From assembly GCF_028291725.1 (NCBI RefSeq), contig NZ_JAQGNT010000007.1, positions 62,001 to 126,000 on the forward strand: a DNA stretch of 64,000 bases, read 5' to 3'. Positions 8,425 to 16,499 of this stretch are shown piece by piece (position 1 is the first letter of the stretch; the number at the start of each line of letters is the position of its first letter). Position numbers and translations under genes: made by a program. The DNA is from Hydrocarboniphaga sp. (lineage in GTDB: Bacteria > Pseudomonadota > Gammaproteobacteria > Nevskiales > Nevskiaceae). Under the pieces are notes generated by a model that was given only the letters and a program-made list of their open reading frames with translations, searched no databases and was not told the origin of the DNA.

Positions 8425-8584
8425 TCTCCTTCCCCCGTATGCGGGGGAAGGTTGGGATGGGGGCGCTCGCAAAAAAAGAGTTGCTCCGCGACTTCCGCCC
8501 CCACCCGCGTTTGGCCAAGGGCCAGGAGTGACTCAATGTCACTCCTGGATAAGCCAAACGCCCTCCCCCGCACGCGGGGGAGGG
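8425..8584. repeat. Type E repeat, copy 2, with an inserted palindrome
   Basis: The outer arms match copy 1 (CTTCCCCCGTATGCGGGGGAAG, then CGCCCCCACCC, then CCCTCCCCCGCACGCGGGGG). Where copy 1 reads CACCC-TAG-CCCTC, this copy has about 55 extra bases (8507-8561) that are themselves palindromic. It lies between cysM and the exonuclease gene, both on the minus strand. Confidence 0.88.
8507..8561. repeat. Palindrome nested inside the type E repeat
   Basis: Outer arms GCGTTTGGC / GCCAAACGC and inner arms CCAGGAGTGAC / GTCACTCCTGG around a TCAAT loop. The junctions fall exactly between the conserved CACCC and CCCTC blocks of the host repeat, so it looks like an insertion of one palindromic element into another. 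It is seen once in this window. Confidence 0.85.
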
Positions 8585-8620
8585 AAATGAATTTTGGATT
8601 CGTGCCATCACTGCCAGCGA

Positions 8621-9520
8621 CTAATCCGGAAACACGCCGGTCGAAATATACCGATCGCCACGATCACAGATGATGCAGGCGATGGTCGCGTTCTCCAACT
8701 CCGTGCACAACTGCAACGCCGCCCAGACCGAGCCGCCCGAGGACGGGCCGCAGAATAGGCCCTCGACACGTGCGAGCGCGTGCATCGTCGCCTCGGCGTC
8801 GGTGGCGGTGACTTCGAGCACGCGGTCGATGCGCGAGCGGTCGAAGATCTTCGGCAGATATTCTTCCGGCCATTTGCGAATGCCGGGGATCGAACTCTCG
8901 CCCTGCGGCTGCACGCCGATGATCTGCACGCCGGGGTTCTGCTCTTTCAGAAACCGGCCGGTGCCCATGATCGTACCGGTGGTGCCCATGGTCGCGACGA
9001 AGTGCGTGATCGTGCCCTGGGTATCGCGCCAGATTTCCGGGCCGGTACCTTCGTAGTGCGCACGCGGGTTATCCGGGTTGGCGAACTGGTCGAGTACGCG
9101 CCCCTGGCCCTCGCGCTGCATCGCTTCCGCCAGGTCGCGGGCGCCCTCCATGCCCTGCTCCTTGCTCACCAGCACGATCTCGGCGCCGAAGGCCTTCATC
9201 GCAGCGCGGCGCTCGGCGCTCATGTGCGCCGGCATGATCAGCACCATGCGGTAGCCGCGCATCGCCGCGGCCATTGCCAGCGCGATCCCGGTATTGCCCG
9301 AGGTGGCCTCGATCAGGGTGTCGCCGGGCTTGATCTCGCCGCGCTCTTCGGCGCGGCGGATCATCGAGTAGGCTGGGCGATCCTTGACCGAGCCCGCCGG
9401 GTTGTTGCCCTCGAGCTTGACCAGCAGGCGGTTGCGGCCGATGCCCGGCAGGCGGCGCAGTTCGGCGAGCGGGGTATTGCCGATAAAATCGGCCAGAGAG
9501 GGGCTCTTCATGGGGTCCAT
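8621..9520 (-). CDS. cysM: Cysteine synthase B (O-acetylserine sulfhydrylase)
   Basis: The 299-residue PLP enzyme has IGNTPLAEL, the PLP lysine in NPAGSVKDRPAYSM (about residue 43), EATSGNTGIALAMAAA for the asparagine loop, and the C-terminal CGPSSGGSVWAAL phosphate-binding loop. CysM makes cysteine from O-acetylserine, and in enteric bacteria also uses thiosulfate. Two Met codons (positions 1 and 4) are possible starts. The gene diverges from the BarA-like kinase with 57 bases between them, as in Pseudomonas where cysM and gacS are neighbours. Confidence 0.95.
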   Translation of the reverse strand: MDPMKSPSLADFIGNTPLAELRRLPGIGRNRLLVKLEGNNPAGSVKDRPAYSMIRRAEERGEIKPGDTLIEATSGNTGIALAMAAAMRGYRMVLIMPAHMSAERRAAMKAFGAEIVLVSKEQGMEGARDLAEAMQREGQGRVLDQFANPDNPRAHYEGTGPEIWRDTQGTITHFVATMGTTGTIMGTGRFLKEQNPGVQIIGVQPQGESSIPGIRKWPEEYLPKIFDRSRIDRVLEVTATDAEATMHALARVEGLFCGPSSGGSVWAALQLCTELENATIACIICDRGDRYISTGVFPD

Positions 9521-9577
9521 GTCTTCAGGAGCGGGAGTTTAGCCGATGCGCCCAGGACCAAGCTCAGGATCGAGCCC

Positions 9578-11878
9578 ATGATGCTGCTGGAACCGCCGCC
9601 GCACCTCGGCCGGATGCGCTGGATCGTCCAGGCCGCGGTATGGCTGGCGCCCTCGTTCCTGACCGCCTGGGTGGCGTTGATGTTCTGGATTCTGGCGCCG
9701 GATACGGTGCCGGTCTGGATGCGCGTGGTCGTGTTCGGCAACGCGACGCTGATGCTGGTACTGAATGCGCTGCAGCTCAGGCGCTGGGGAGGCTTCCTGC
9801 GCAGCCTGGAACTGGCTTTGCGCAACATCGCCCAGGGCCGCCTCGAGGCGCGCCTGCCGGGGTGGCTGCCGCCCGGTCTGCAGGAGATCGGCGTGCAGAT
9901 GAACCTGGTCAGCCAGCAGATGCTCGGCTATCGCGACCAGCTCGAGCGGCGCATGCAGGCCGCGGTCGGCCGGCTGCGCGCGGACCTGGACCAGGCCAAG
10001 AGCGAGCTGCGGCTGGCGCAACAGAATCTGGGCGGAGTACAGAAGAATTTCCGCCAGCAGTCGGAGCTGTTTTCCGGCATGACCCACGAGCTGCGCACGC
10101 CGCTGACCGCGATCCTCGGCTTCTCCGATCTGCTGCGCAAAACGCGGCTCACCGAGCTGCAGGACGACTACCTGGCGACGCTGGACCGGTCTGCGCGCGG
10201 CCTGCTGTCGATGCTCAACGACGTGCTCGACTGGAGCCGGATCGAGGCCGGGCGGCTGAGCCTCAACCTGGAACGTTTCGACCTCGCCGACGCGGTCGAG
10301 GACGTGGTCGCCCTGCTCGCGCCGCTGGCCTACGAGAAGCAGCTCGAGCTGGTCCACATCATCTATCACGACGTACCGCTGCAACTCGACGGCGACGCGC
10401 AGCGCCTGCGCCAGATCCTGACCAACCTGCTGTCGAACGCGATCAAGTTCACCGAGCACGGCGAAGTGGTGCTGCGCGTGATGAAGGAGCGCGAACAGGG
10501 CAAGCGGGTGTGGCTGCGCGCCTCGGTCACCGACAGCGGCAGCGGCCTGACCGAACAGCAGCGCGCGCGGCTGTTCGTGCCCTTCGAACAGTTCCAGGGC
10601 GGCAACCGCCACCCCGGCACCGGCCTGGGCCTGACCATCGTCAAGAAGCTGGTCGACCTGATGTCGGGCAGCATCACCGTGGAGAGCGAGCCCGGCCAGG
10701 GCAGCACTTTCAGCGTGCTGTTGGAATTCGGCGCGTCGCCGACGCCGGTACAGACCTGGGAGCACCTGCGCAACCGCACGATCTGGACCTGCGAGACGCA
10801 CCCGACCGCCGGCCTGGCGCTGAGCCATTCGCTGCAGTTCTGGGGCATCGAGGTCACCAGCTTCGACGAGCTGGCGCCGCTGGTGTCGCGCCTGCGCCAC
10901 GCGCCGCGGCAGAACCGGCCGGACCTGGTGATCGTCGGCGTCAAGCCGGCCGATCTGCTACTGGAAGCGATGCAGGCGCTCGGCAGCCTGTGCATGGACG
11001 CGCATCCGCCGCTGCTGGCGCTGCTGACCTCGGCTTCGCCGTCCGATCAGCAGGAGGCGATCGACCTCGGCGCCGCTCGCGCGCTGCCGAAATCGGTCGG
11101 CCGCCTGCAGCTGTATCGCGAGCTTTGCGACCTGGTGCGCAGCGGCCACACCAAGCCGATGCTCGAAGGCCAGACGCTGCTGATCGCCGACAACAATCCG
11201 TCGAACCTGCGCTACCTCGCCGCGCTCGGCCGCGAACTCGGCGCCAGCGTGCTGGAGGCACGCGACGGCGACGAGGCCATGGCCATCTGGCGCCAGCGCG
11301 GCTGCGATTTCGCGCTGATCGACTACCGCATGCCGGGGCTCGACGGCCTGGGTGTGGTGCGCTTGATCCGCTCGGCCGAGATCAAAAAGCCCGCCGAGCA
11401 GCGCACGCGTCTGGTCGCGACCTCGGCGCACCTGGCGCCGCACGAGCGCCAGGCACTGCGCGAAGCCGGCGCCGACGAGGTGCTGATCAAGCCCTTCGAC
11501 GAGGCGCAGCTGCTGCGCGCGCTGACGCCGCGGCTGGCGCGCGAGTTGCTGCTGCCGCCCGGCCCTTCGCGGCTGGCCCAGGACGCCGAGCTGCTGGAGT
11601 TGCTGTGCGAAGAACTGCCGCTGCAGCTGAAGGACCTGGAAGACGCGTTCGCGCGCGGCGATGCGGTGGCAGCACGCGCCGCGGCGCATACGCTCAACGG
11701 CAGCGCCGCGTTCTATCAGCTGGCCCAGCTGAAGGCCGCCGCCAGCGACATGGAGGAGCAGCTGGCGGCCTCGGCGTTCAGCGGCGTCGTCGCCGGCGGC
11801 CTGCCGCGTCTGCGCGCGGCACTGCATGAAACCCTCGAAGTGATCGGTGCCCGTACCGACAGCGAAAACCCGACGTAG
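9578..11878 (+). CDS. barA: BarA/GacS-type hybrid sensor histidine kinase
   Basis: The 766-residue protein has two transmembrane helices (about residues 15-60) with almost no periplasmic loop. A coiled coil (to ~160) and HisKA with phosphoacceptor His170 (SGMTHELRTPL) follow, then an HATPase (about 275-395). Next comes a degenerate receiver domain lacking the acceptor Asp (IVGVKP in its place), a canonical receiver with Asp582 (ALIDYRMPG), and a C-terminal HPt domain with His704 (AAHTLNG). This is the BarA/GacS plan, which controls CsrA through UvrY/GacA and small RNAs. Compared with E. coli BarA, the periplasmic sensor loop is missing. The frame is open upstream, but that part is antisense to cysM. 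The stop codon lies in a type B repeat. Confidence 0.9.
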   Translation: MMLLEPPPHLGRMRWIVQAAVWLAPSFLTAWVALMFWILAPDTVPVWMRVVVFGNATLMLVLNALQLRRWGGFLRSLELALRNIAQGRLEARLPGWLPPGLQEIGVQMNLVSQQMLGYRDQLERRMQAAVGRLRADLDQAKSELRLAQQNLGGVQKNFRQQSELFSGMTHELRTPLTAILGFSDLLRKTRLTELQDDYLATLDRSARGLLSMLNDVLDWSRIEAGRLSLNLERFDLADAVEDVVALLAPLAYEKQLELVHIIYHDVPLQLDGDAQRLRQILTNLLSNAIKFTEHGEVVLRVMKEREQGKRVWLRASVTDSGSGLTEQQRARLFVPFEQFQGGNRHPGTGLGLTIVKKLVDLMSGSITVESEPGQGSTFSVLLEFGASPTPVQTWEHLRNRTIWTCETHPTAGLALSHSLQFWGIEVTSFDELAPLVSRLRHAPRQNRPDLVIVGVKPADLLLEAMQALGSLCMDAHPPLLALLTSASPSDQQEAIDLGAARALPKSVGRLQLYRELCDLVRSGHTKPMLEGQTLLIADNNPSNLRYLAALGRELGASVLEARDGDEAMAIWRQRGCDFALIDYRMPGLDGLGVVRLIRSAEIKKPAEQRTRLVATSAHLAPHERQALREAGADEVLIKPFDEAQLLRALTPRLARELLLPPGPSRLAQDAELLELLCEELPLQLKDLEDAFARGDAVAARAAAHTLNGSAAFYQLAQLKAAASDMEEQLAASAFSGVVAGGLPRLRAALHETLEVIGARTDSENPT

Positions 11879-11953
11879 GTCGGCAATCCCTTGCCGACGT
11901 GTACCGTCGATGCGCAATGAAGGCCACACGTCGGCAAAGGATTGCCGACCTAC
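11875..11953. repeat. Type B palindromic repeat, copy 1
   Basis: Inverted arms GTAGGTCGGCAATCC and its complement GGATTGCCGACCTAC, with inner arms TTGCCGACGTG and CACGTCGGCAA. It is located at the convergent ends of barA and acpS. Each terminal GTAG supplies the TAG stop codon of the adjacent gene (11876-11878 on plus, 11950-11952 on minus). Other copies: 29836, 31666 (half) and 35573. Confidence 0.92.
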
Positions 11954-12414
11954 GTCGAGCGCTCCAGCGTCACCACGGCGCAGACCAGGTCGAGCTCGTC
12001 GGTGATGCTCAGGTGCATCGCGCCGATGCCGCGGCTCGCGAGCATCGCCTGCACGCGCGGTGTCACGCAGAGTTCCGGGCGGCCGTGCTGTATGCGCGTC
12101 CAGCCGACCTCGTCATGCGCGATACCGCGAAAGCCGGTACCCAGCGCCTTGACGAAGGCCTCTTTCACCGCAAAGCACTTCGCCAGGTAATTGACCGGGT
12201 TTTTGACCGTGCCCAGCCGCTGCAGCTCCAGCGGATGCAGGATGCGCTGGGCAAGACGCTCCGCATGCCGGCCATGCACCTCGGCCATCCGCGAGATGTG
12301 CAGCAGGTCGATGCCGACACCGTAGATCGCGCTGCGCGCCGGCGCTGCGGTTGCCGCCGCGCGAGGCACGCCGCCGGCATAGGTGCCGCCGCGACGAAAC
12401 GAGCCGCCGCTCAT
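11950..12414 (-). CDS. acpS: Holo-[acyl-carrier-protein] synthase AcpS
   Basis: The 154-residue product has the AcpS motifs IYGVGIDLLHISR (Mg-binding Asp) and LAKCFAVKEAFVKALGTGF. It transfers 4'-phosphopantetheine from CoA to the acyl carrier protein. Typical AcpS starts right at the IYGVGID strand. Here the first usable ATG, 7 bases after the pdxJ stop, adds about 28 residues rich in Gly, Ala and Arg (MSGGSFRRGGTYAGG). Either the protein has an N-terminal extension or an unusual start is used nearer the domain. The stop codon is the end of the type B repeat. It forms an operon with pdxJ. Confidence 0.9.
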   Translation of the reverse strand: MSGGSFRRGGTYAGGVPRAAATAAPARSAIYGVGIDLLHISRMAEVHGRHAERLAQRILHPLELQRLGTVKNPVNYLAKCFAVKEAFVKALGTGFRGIAHDEVGWTRIQHGRPELCVTPRVQAMLASRGIGAMHLSITDELDLVCAVVTLERST

Positions 12415-12421
12415 CGCCGCT

Positions 12422-13156
12422 TCACCCGCGGCCCGCGTGCAGCGCCGCCAGCATTTCGGCAACCGCCTCGCGCATGCCGACCATCAGCGCGCGCGCCACC
12501 ACCGCGTGGCCGATGTTCAGCTCGACGATCTCGCTGATGCCGGCGATTGGACCAACGTTATGCAGATTCAGCCCATGGCCCGCATGCACCTCGATACCGG
12601 CGGCATGCGCGGCGCGCGCAAACTGGTCGATGACGACGAACTCGCCGGCGGCGGTCTCGAAATGCGAAGCATCGGCGTAGCGGCCGGTATGAATCTCCAG
12701 GTGCGGCGCGCCGCTGGCGACGCAGGCCGAAAGCTGCAGCGGGTCCGGATCGACGAACAGGCTGGCCTGGATACCCGCATCGGCCAGCCGGGCGCAGACA
12801 TCCTTGATCCGCGCCAACTGCCCCGCGACATCGAGCCCGCCCTCGGTGGTGCGCTCCTCGCGTTTCTCCGGCACCAGGCAGACGAAGGCCGGCTTCAGCC
12901 GGCAGGCAATCGCGACCATCTCGTCGGTCACCGCCATCTCCAGGTTCACCGGCACCCGGCTGACCGCGAGCAGGCGCTGCACATCGTGATCCTGGATGTG
13001 CCGGCGGTCCTCGCGCAGATGCACGGTGATCGAATGCGCGCCAGCCTCGGCCGCCAGCAGCGCGGCCTCGACCGGATCGGGATACGGCGCCCCGCGCGCC
13101 TGGCGCACGGTGGCGACGTGGTCGACGTTGATGCCGAGGCGCAGTGCTGGGACCAT
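12422..13156 (-). CDS. pdxJ: Pyridoxine 5'-phosphate synthase PdxJ
   Basis: The 244-residue TIM-barrel protein has LGINVDHVATVRQARG at the N-terminus, ITVHLREDRRHIQD (catalytic His/Glu region), LVPEKREERTTEGGLD and HAGHGLNLHNV. PdxJ condenses 1-deoxyxylulose 5-phosphate and 3-amino-2-oxopropyl phosphate to pyridoxine 5'-phosphate. The ATG chosen gives MVPALRLGIN, matching family starts; an in-frame extension upstream is ignored. In many gammaproteobacteria pdxJ directly follows recO. Here recO lies about 16.7 kb away, beyond an accessory region. Confidence 0.96.
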   Translation of the reverse strand: MVPALRLGINVDHVATVRQARGAPYPDPVEAALLAAEAGAHSITVHLREDRRHIQDHDVQRLLAVSRVPVNLEMAVTDEMVAIACRLKPAFVCLVPEKREERTTEGGLDVAGQLARIKDVCARLADAGIQASLFVDPDPLQLSACVASGAPHLEIHTGRYADASHFETAAGEFVVIDQFARAAHAAGIEVHAGHGLNLHNVGPIAGISEIVELNIGHAVVARALMVGMREAVAEMLAALHAGRG

Positions 13157-13252
13157 GAAAATTGGGCTCTGATGTAAGTCGGCATTGTAGCCGCTGTGCC
13201 GACGGCAGGACCCAAGCTGGCGCAGCGCTATACCGCACATTTTCTGATCCGG

Positions 13253-13281
13253 GGCGCCGTCCTCACTGTTGAGGATGCGCC
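13253..13281. repeat. Inverted repeat upstream of pdxJ and the peroxidase gene
   Basis: Arms GGCGC...GTCCTCA and TTGAGGAT..GCGCC form a 12-pair stem with a bulge and a 3-base loop. It lies in the 212-base region between divergent pdxJ and the Dyp-type peroxidase gene. No T-run follows on either strand, so a terminator is unlikely; an operator or a leader hairpin is possible. Nothing else is recognised in this gap. Confidence 0.3.
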
Positions 13282-13368
13282 AAGACTGGCCCGCTACCAA
13301 TGATGAGGTCCCCTAGCTTGCAGAGCGCGATGCCGCTCCCAAGCAACCACAGCACGTGAGGACCTAAC

Positions 13369-14832
13369 ATGCCCGATCTCGACAAACCACTGAAATGGAC
13401 CGAAGCGAAGCCTGATGAACTGAAGATGCTGCGCGCACTGCAGGGCAACATCCTGAAAGGTCACGGACGCCACTTCACGGCGAATATTTTCCTGAGGTTC
13501 GGCAAGGATCAAGGCAAGTCGCGCCGCTTGCTCCGTGACCTGGGCAACCATCACGTCACCGACGCTTATTCGCAGTTGCTCGCGGCGCGGGATTTCAAGA
13601 AGTGCGGCAAGTCGGGAGGCGACTTCTGCCATGTCGCGCTGGCATTCGAGGGCTACGTGGTGCTGGGGCTTGCAGACAGCGCACCCGGCGACGAAGAGTT
13701 CAGACAACAGGACGGCATGCGCTCGGCAGGCAGCAGAACGGATCTTCACGATCCCGAACTCGGTGAATGGGAACCGGAGTTCCGCCAAGCCCTGCATGCA
13801 ATCGTGCTGGTGGCGTCGGATACCGAGGCCACATGCGGTATGTTGGCCAGCCGTATCAAGTCCCGAGTCGAAGCCGGCGATGCCACCGTCGTCAAGATCC
13901 AGCGCGGCAAGCAGCTGATCAACGCCGCTGGCGAGGGTATCGAACACTTCGGCTACATCGACGGTCGCAGCCAGCCGCTGATGCTGGTCGAAGATATCGA
14001 GCACGAGGCAGAAATCACAGGCACCGCTCTTTGGGATCCGAGTTTTGGCCTCGGCACGGCGCTGGTCGCCGATCCCGGCGTGTTGGCTCAGCCCGAGAAC
14101 ACCTACAGTTTCGGCAGCTACTTTATTTTCAGAAAGCTCGAGCAGAATGTGCGTGGGTTCAAAAAGCGCGAGCAGGACATCGCCGACGCTCTGATCCCCA
14201 AAGGCGGTAACCGCGAACTACCCGGTGCAATGCTCGTCGGCCGGTTCGAGGATGGAACCCCGATCACGATGTCCAACAGTGCAAGGGGGACTTCGCCACC
14301 CAACGACTTCAATTACGACGGCGACAACGGCTCCCGTTGCCCATTCCACAGCCACATTCGCAAGACCAACCCGCGTGGCAGCGGCGGAGCGGAGCAGCAA
14401 GAAAAGGAACGCTTGCACCTGATGGCACGTCGAGGGATCACGTACGAGGACATCGCGCGTGACGTGCACCCGGAAGAATTGCCAGAAGTAGAAAGCTCGG
14501 CGGAGTTCGACGAGCATGTGGCGCCTCATTTGCCGGAGCGGGGCGTAGGCCTTCTGTTCATGGCCTACAACAGCGTGATTGCAGACCAGTTCAAGTTCGC
14601 CCAGCGGTTCTGGGCGAATTCCGACCGCTTCCCTGTGGGCAAGCCCGACGCAGCAAACGGCATCGACCCGGTGATCGGCCAAGCGGCAGTGGTGGGCAGC
14701 CAACGGATACCTGTCGAATGGGACATGCCCGACAAAAAGGATGGCGCCGACATCCACTTCTCGGGATTCGTGAAAATGAAAGGCGGCGAATACTTTTTCT
14801 CGCCGAGCCTCACGTTCCTGAAAGGGATCTAG
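13369..14832 (+). CDS. Dyp-type heme peroxidase
   Basis: The 487-residue protein carries the Dyp GXXDG motif (FGYIDGRSQP, Asp198) and the proximal heme His in CPFHSHIRKTNPRG (probably His329). It has no Tat or Sec signal, so a cytoplasmic or encapsulated location is expected. Length and motif style fit the long P/D-type Dyp peroxidases rather than EfeB. Substrates cannot be told. A clear ribosome site (TGAGGA) lies upstream of the ATG. A GC hairpin with T-run after the stop suggests the gene is a single transcription unit separate from the downstream operon. It is the first gene of the accessory region. Confidence 0.85.
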   Translation: MPDLDKPLKWTEAKPDELKMLRALQGNILKGHGRHFTANIFLRFGKDQGKSRRLLRDLGNHHVTDAYSQLLAARDFKKCGKSGGDFCHVALAFEGYVVLGLADSAPGDEEFRQQDGMRSAGSRTDLHDPELGEWEPEFRQALHAIVLVASDTEATCGMLASRIKSRVEAGDATVVKIQRGKQLINAAGEGIEHFGYIDGRSQPLMLVEDIEHEAEITGTALWDPSFGLGTALVADPGVLAQPENTYSFGSYFIFRKLEQNVRGFKKREQDIADALIPKGGNRELPGAMLVGRFEDGTPITMSNSARGTSPPNDFNYDGDNGSRCPFHSHIRKTNPRGSGGAEQQEKERLHLMARRGITYEDIARDVHPEELPEVESSAEFDEHVAPHLPERGVGLLFMAYNSVIADQFKFAQRFWANSDRFPVGKPDAANGIDPVIGQAAVVGSQRIPVEWDMPDKKDGADIHFSGFVKMKGGEYFFSPSLTFLKGI

Positions 14833-14873
14833 CCGCTGGCGCAACACAGGCTAGCGCCGATTTTTCAGGCCTC

Positions 14874-14898
14874 CCTCCCCGCTCGCGGGGAGGATTTT
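14874..14898 (+). terminator. Rho-independent terminator candidate
   Basis: A perfect CCTCCCCGC / GCGGGGAGG stem is followed by ATTTTG, 42 bases after the peroxidase stop. The following ~195 bases to the next start hold no gene I recognise. Confidence 0.55.
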
Positions 14899-15093
14899 GC
14901 GTGCGCGGCAACCAATGGCTCATCGGCTTTTTACAAGAGCCGAGGCGCACAGCTTCCCTAGCGACTCCCGCGACTCGTCATCAACCTTGACGATGATCCG
15001 CTTGCCTGCTTCGCCCATCGTTGAAGCATGGTCGATCACGCAGAAAGCGCGTGCCCTGACCCTCTCTCCACGACAACCGCAGGGACTTGCACG

Positions 15094-16446
15094 ATGGCCT
15101 CCAGCGCTTCAACCAATACACCCGTGCTCAACGGCATCGCCGCTGCGGCCAGTGGCCTGGAAGGTTTCGACCCCGCTGCAGGCAGCCTGCGCGACTTCGT
15201 CCATACCCGCCCCCAGCGCGTGGAAGACCGCGCGGCCGACTTTGAAGCATGGCGCTCGGCGCGGGAAAACGTGGGCTATTGGCCGTATGCCAAATACCTG
15301 GTGGAACCGCCGCGCGCGACCACCACGCTGCAGCACTCCGACGGCAGCCGCTACTCGGGCGTCAACTTCGCGACGCAGGACTACCTGTCGCTGTCCACGC
15401 ATGCGGCAGTAAAAGCCGCGGCCGCTGCGGCGATCGAGCGCTTCGGCGTGCACAGCGCGGGTTCCATGGCGCTGGCCGGCAACGTCCATGAAAGTCTGGC
15501 GCTGGAGGCGTCGATTGCCGACATGCTGCAGATGAAGCATGCCTTGCTGTTCCCGACCGGCTGGGCCGCAGGCTTCGGCATCGTCAAGGGCCTGGTCCGG
15601 CAGCAAGACCATGTGGTGCTGGACGCACTGGCGCACAACTGCCTGCAGGAAGGCGCGATGGCCGCCACACGCAACGTGTATCGCACCCGGCATCTGGATC
15701 TGGCGCATGTGCACAGCACACTCGCGTCGATCCGCGAGAAAGATGCCGCGAATACCGTTTTGGTTGTCACCGAAGGCATTTTCTCGATGGACGCGGACGC
15801 GCCGGACATCAGTGCGCTGCAGGCGATGTGCCGCCATTTCGGCGCCACGCTGGTGGTTGACGTGGCGCACGACCTCGGCTGCACCGGCCCCGGTGGCACT
15901 GGCGAGATCGGCCTCCAGGGCATGCTCGGCGAAGTCGATATCGTGATGGGTTCGTTCTCCAAGACCTTTGCCAGCAATGGCGGTTTCATTGCGACGAACA
16001 GAACGGCAGTCAAGGAATTTGTGCGTGCGTTCGCGCCGACCTGCGTTTTCTCCAACGCCTTGTCGCCGGTACAGGTCGCCGCGGTCGGCACTGCGATCGC
16101 GATCATCCGATCGCTCGAAGGCGAGGGTCTGCGCAAGCGGCTATCGGTGGCAGTCGCCGCACTCCGCGACGAGTTGACCACCTGCGGCTTCGCTCTGCTG
16201 GGCAAGCCGCATGCGATCGTTCCGATGATCGTCGGCACCGAAGCCGTCGGCCGGCGTGCTGCGCTGGAGGCCACACGCGAAGGCGTGCTGGTAAATCTTG
16301 CTGAGTTTCCCGCCGTGCCGATTGATCGATCGCGCTTCCGACTTCAGGTAATGAGCGCGCACGAACCGGAGCAATGCCGGGCCGCAGCACGGGCCATCGC
16401 AAAGGCCGTTGCCAGAAGTTCGGCGGCCGGCTTCGCTCTGTCATAG
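15094..16446 (+). CDS. Alpha-oxoamine synthase family PLP enzyme
   Basis: The 450-residue fold type I PLP enzyme belongs to the family of AONS (BioF), KBL, serine palmitoyltransferase and the autoinducer synthases CqsA/LqsA. Key features are FATQDYLSLS, NVHESLALE, VDVAHDLGCTGPGG (ring-stacking His and Asp) and the PLP lysine Lys290 in MGSFSKTFASNGGF. Members condense an amino acid with an acyl-CoA or acyl-ACP to an aminoketone. There is no biotin gene around, so a BioF role is unlikely. The start at 15094 has an AGGGA ribosome site; an in-frame ATG 66 bases earlier is less likely. First gene of a six-gene operon with transport and lipase genes. Confidence 0.8.
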   Translation: MASSASTNTPVLNGIAAAASGLEGFDPAAGSLRDFVHTRPQRVEDRAADFEAWRSARENVGYWPYAKYLVEPPRATTTLQHSDGSRYSGVNFATQDYLSLSTHAAVKAAAAAAIERFGVHSAGSMALAGNVHESLALEASIADMLQMKHALLFPTGWAAGFGIVKGLVRQQDHVVLDALAHNCLQEGAMAATRNVYRTRHLDLAHVHSTLASIREKDAANTVLVVTEGIFSMDADAPDISALQAMCRHFGATLVVDVAHDLGCTGPGGTGEIGLQGMLGEVDIVMGSFSKTFASNGGFIATNRTAVKEFVRAFAPTCVFSNALSPVQVAAVGTAIAIIRSLEGEGLRKRLSVAVAALRDELTTCGFALLGKPHAIVPMIVGTEAVGRRAALEATREGVLVNLAEFPAVPIDRSRFRLQVMSAHEPEQCRAAARAIAKAVARSSAAGFALS

Positions 16447-16499
16447 GCCGTGTCATAGGCCGTTTGCAATTCCACCGTTTTAATCCAGGGAGATCTTCC

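Noticed and set aside
8780-9577. Upstream extension of the BarA-like kinase
   Set aside because: It is antisense to cysM and lacks homology; the ATG at 9578 begins the first membrane helix.
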